Assembly: GCA_009843725.1 (NCBI GenBank)
Contig: VYCX01000372.1
Coordinates: 703-16,124 of the forward strand
DNA from: Boseongicola sp. SB0675_bin_26
GTDB taxonomy: Bacteria > Pseudomonadota > Alphaproteobacteria > Rhodobacterales > Rhodobacteraceae
DNA: 15,422 bases
Direction of reading: 5' to 3'
The notes beneath the pieces were generated by a model. The model searched no databases, was not told the DNA's origin, and worked only from the letters and a program-made list of their open reading frames with translations. Positions 13,642-15,422 of the stretch are shown piece after piece (the first letter of the stretch is position 1; every line of letters starts with the position of its first letter). Both the position numbers and the translations under genes were made by a program.

Positions 13642-14570
13642 CAGCGGTCCTTGGGGTCAAGCGCGTCACGAAGCCCGTCGCCCACGAAGAAGAGCGAGAT
13701 GATCGTGACGAGGAAGAAGAAAATCGGACATGCGATCTGCCAGGGCGTGCCGTAGATCACCGTCCCGGCCCCTTCGGAGATCAGTGCGCCAAGCGATGTA
13801 TTTGGTTCCTGCACGCCGAGTCCGAGGAACGAGATGAAGGATTCCACGAGAATCATCAGCGGAACCAAAAGCGTTGCATATACCACGACGATGCCCAGAA
13901 GGTTCGGCACGATGTGGCGGAGGATGATCGTGAAGCCGCCGACCCCGGCGGCCTTCGCGGCCTCGACGAATTCACGGTTCTTCAGGCTAAGCGTCTGGCC
14001 CCGCACGATCCGGGACATGTCCAGCCACGAGACGATCCCTATGCCGACAAAGAGCATGAGGAAGGATCGCTCGAACATCACCATCAGAAGGATGATTATG
14101 AACATGTAGGGAATCGAGACGAGGACGTCCACGGCGCGCATCATCACGTTGTCGATCCAGCCGCCGACAAAGCCCGCGACAGCGCCATAAAGCGTGCCTA
14201 TCACGACAGCGACAAGCGCCCCGATCACGCCGACGATCAGCGACGTGCGGGTCGCCTGGATCGTCCGGGCGTACAGGTCGCGGCCGAGATCGTCGAGACC
14301 GAAGTAGTGCCCGCTTTCGATGGACGGATGGCCTTCGTGCGCGATGTTGCTCATGCGCGCCCAGTCGATCTCCTCGATCGACCACCGGGAGAAGAGCGGC
14401 CCGACGACGGTGAAGAGCACCACGAGGCCGAGGCAGATGAGCGCGCCCGTCGCCGCGTTGTTCCGGAAGAACCGCCGCCTGGCGTCTTCCCAAAGCGACC
14501 GGCCGGGGATCGCCTCGCCTTCGGCGAGCGCTTCGATGATCCGTTCGGACTGCGCGGTGCGACGGACCAT
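13641..14570 (-). CDS. oppC: OppC-like permease of a peptide ABC transporter
   Basis: The protein has 309 residues, near E. coli OppC length. It is one of two inner-membrane subunits forming the translocation pore. After a charged N-terminus comes the family's first helix (about 42-60), then a periplasmic region ending 'GHYFGLDDLGRDLYAR' (87-102), typical of OppC/DppC, and five further helices from 'TSLIVGVIGALVAVVIG' on. The EAA coupling loop 'EAAKAAGVGGFTIILRHIVPN' lies at 203-223. ATG 14570 is one base after the oppB stop, and the residues from it match OppC-type N-termini; a reading extended upstream to 14666 would overlap oppB and is unlikely. The stop overlaps the ATPase start by one base. 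Gene order B-C-ATPase supports a single transcript. The substrate cannot be read from the sequence. Confidence 0.93.
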   Translation of the reverse strand: MVRRTAQSERIIEALAEGEAIPGRSLWEDARRRFFRNNAATGALICLGLVVLFTVVGPLFSRWSIEEIDWARMSNIAHEGHPSIESGHYFGLDDLGRDLYARTIQATRTSLIVGVIGALVAVVIGTLYGAVAGFVGGWIDNVMMRAVDVLVSIPYMFIIILLMVMFERSFLMLFVGIGIVSWLDMSRIVRGQTLSLKNREFVEAAKAAGVGGFTIILRHIVPNLLGIVVVYATLLVPLMILVESFISFLGLGVQEPNTSLGALISEGAGTVIYGTPWQIACPIFFFLVTIISLFFVGDGLRDALDPKDR

Positions 14571-14571
14571 T

Positions 14572-15422
14572 TCAGTACCGTATTTTCGGATCGAGCCAAG
14601 CATAGGCAAGATCAACCAGAAGGTTGAAGAGCACCGTAAGCCCGCCATAGAGGATCGTGATCCCAAGCATCACCGCGTAATCGCGGTTCAACGCCGAATC
14701 GACATAGGCCCGCCCGATCCCGCCGGTGGAGAAATAGACGTCGATCACGACCGAACCGGTGATCATCGCCACAAATGTCGGCCCCAGGTAACTGACCACG
14801 GGCAGCATTGCCGGCTTCATCGCGTGCCGCCAGATCACCGTATGCTCCGGCAAGCCCTTCGCACGGGCGGTGCGGATGAAGCTCGAATTCAGCGTTTCAA
14901 GCATTGACGACCGCGTGATTCGGGTGATTGACGCCACGTAAGACGTTGAAAGCGCGATCACCGGCATGACCAGGTACTGCCACTGACCGCCGTTCCAGCC
15001 GCCGCCCGGCAGCCAGCCGAGCTGCCAGGTGAAGACGATGACAAGAATCGGGGCCATCACGAAATTCGGCAGCGCCTGGGCCGAGAACGTAGCCCCGACC
15101 GCGATGTAGTCGAGCCAGGTGTTGTGCCGGATCGCGGCAGCAACGCCGATGCCCATTCCCGCGAGTGTGGCAACGACGAACGAAATCAGCCCGTAGGTCA
15201 GGGTCACCGGAAACCCCTGGGCGATTATGTCATTCACGTCCCTGTCCCTGTAGGCGAACGACGGCCCGAAGTCGAACCGGGTGACGACGCCGACCAGATA
15301 GTCCCACATCTGCTTCCAGAGCGGCTGGTCAAGCCCGTAGCGCGCCTCGATGTTCGCCAGTACCTGCGGCGGCAGGGGTCGTTCGGAGGTGAATGGCCCG
15401 CCGGGGGCGACCTGCATGAGAA
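14572..15422 (-). CDS. oppB: OppB-like permease of a peptide ABC transporter (5' end outside window)
   Basis: About 282 residues are visible; the frame remains open at the window edge (LMQVAPGGPF), so roughly the first helix, some 20-30 residues, is missing by comparison with OppB of about 306. It is the second pore-forming subunit. The match to OppB is strong: 'PLPPQVLANIEARYGLDQP' near the N-terminus, 'DFGPSFAYRDRDVNDI', 'WLPGGGWNGG', the EAA-loop segment 'RTARAKGLPEHTVIWRHAMKPA', and 'GGIGRAYVDSALNRDYAVML' with the ending DPKIRY. These residues are of OppB rather than DppB style, which favours oligopeptides, although specificity lies in the solute-binding protein, not seen here and probably encoded upstream. 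One base separates the stop from the oppC ATG. Confidence 0.93.
   Translation of the reverse strand, partial: LMQVAPGGPFTSERPLPPQVLANIEARYGLDQPLWKQMWDYLVGVVTRFDFGPSFAYRDRDVNDIIAQGFPVTLTYGLISFVVATLAGMGIGVAAAIRHNTWLDYIAVGATFSAQALPNFVMAPILVIVFTWQLGWLPGGGWNGGQWQYLVMPVIALSTSYVASITRITRSSMLETLNSSFIRTARAKGLPEHTVIWRHAMKPAMLPVVSYLGPTFVAMITGSVVIDVYFSTGGIGRAYVDSALNRDYAVMLGITILYGGLTVLFNLLVDLAYAWLDPKIRY

Noticed and set aside
12904..14627. Plus-strand open frames of 283 and 237 codons over the ABC transporter genes
   Set aside because: They are antisense to Walker motifs and OppC helices; their Asp/His/Arg-rich translations mirror those genes.
1..15422. CRISPR arrays, insertion sequences, phage or toxin-antitoxin genes
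   Set aside because: No regularly spaced repeats, transposase or integrase motifs, or small paired antitoxin-like genes were seen on either strand.

Overview
The window looks like chromosomal DNA of a GC-rich alphaproteobacterium, most likely of the Rhodobacterales/Paracoccaceae type. Two things point there: the compact mreC-mreD-mrdA-rodA block with a glyoxylate/hydroxypyruvate reductase gene attached to rodA, and protein sequences of alphaproteobacterial character throughout. The placement is inferred from gene content and sequence style, not from a database search. No gap between genes exceeds 300 bases.

Layout. (1) Bases 1-4067, + strand: the cell-elongation (Rod complex) operon: the 3' end of mreC, then mreD, the PBP2 transpeptidase gene mrdA and the SEDS glycosyltransferase gene rodA, packed with overlaps or a 12-base gap. 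A GhrA-like reductase (4064-5002) follows, with a TTG start overlapping the rodA stop. (2) Bases 5116-6916: a minus-strand uracil-DNA glycosylase-family gene facing ghrA, and divergently a second, unrelated-subfamily D-2-hydroxyacid dehydrogenase. (3) Bases 6917-8403: an ArsR-family repressor overlapping an ArsP/DUF318-type permease by 8 bases. Its promoter region carries a perfect 36-bp palindrome that includes the arsR start codon. (4) Bases 8404-9880: a structured leader with a hairpin abutting the ribosome binding site, then a long-form NhaA Na+/H+ antiporter. The leader is a candidate Li+ (nhaA-type) riboswitch. (5) Bases 9961-10035: tRNA-Gln(TTG) with encoded CCA. (6) Bases 10136-11617, minus strand: a Tat-exported multicopper oxidase whose base composition appears lower in GC than its surroundings. 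(7) Bases 11806-15422, minus strand: an Opp-type peptide ABC transporter operon: oppB (5' end outside the window), oppC, and a fused OppD-OppF double ATPase. A 13-bp inverted repeat lies just beyond it.

How the genes work together. Region 1 builds the lateral wall: MreC and MreD organise the complex, RodA polymerises glycan and PBP2 crosslinks it. Regions 3, 4 and 6 are envelope-level stress functions: metalloid efflux, sodium/lithium-proton exchange and copper/phenol oxidation. Region 7 is an inner-membrane importer whose solute-binding protein gene is probably upstream, outside the window. I found no CRISPR array, transposase, phage gene or toxin-antitoxin pair. The most unusual sequence signals are regulatory: the arsR palindrome with a probably leaderless start, and the nhaA leader.
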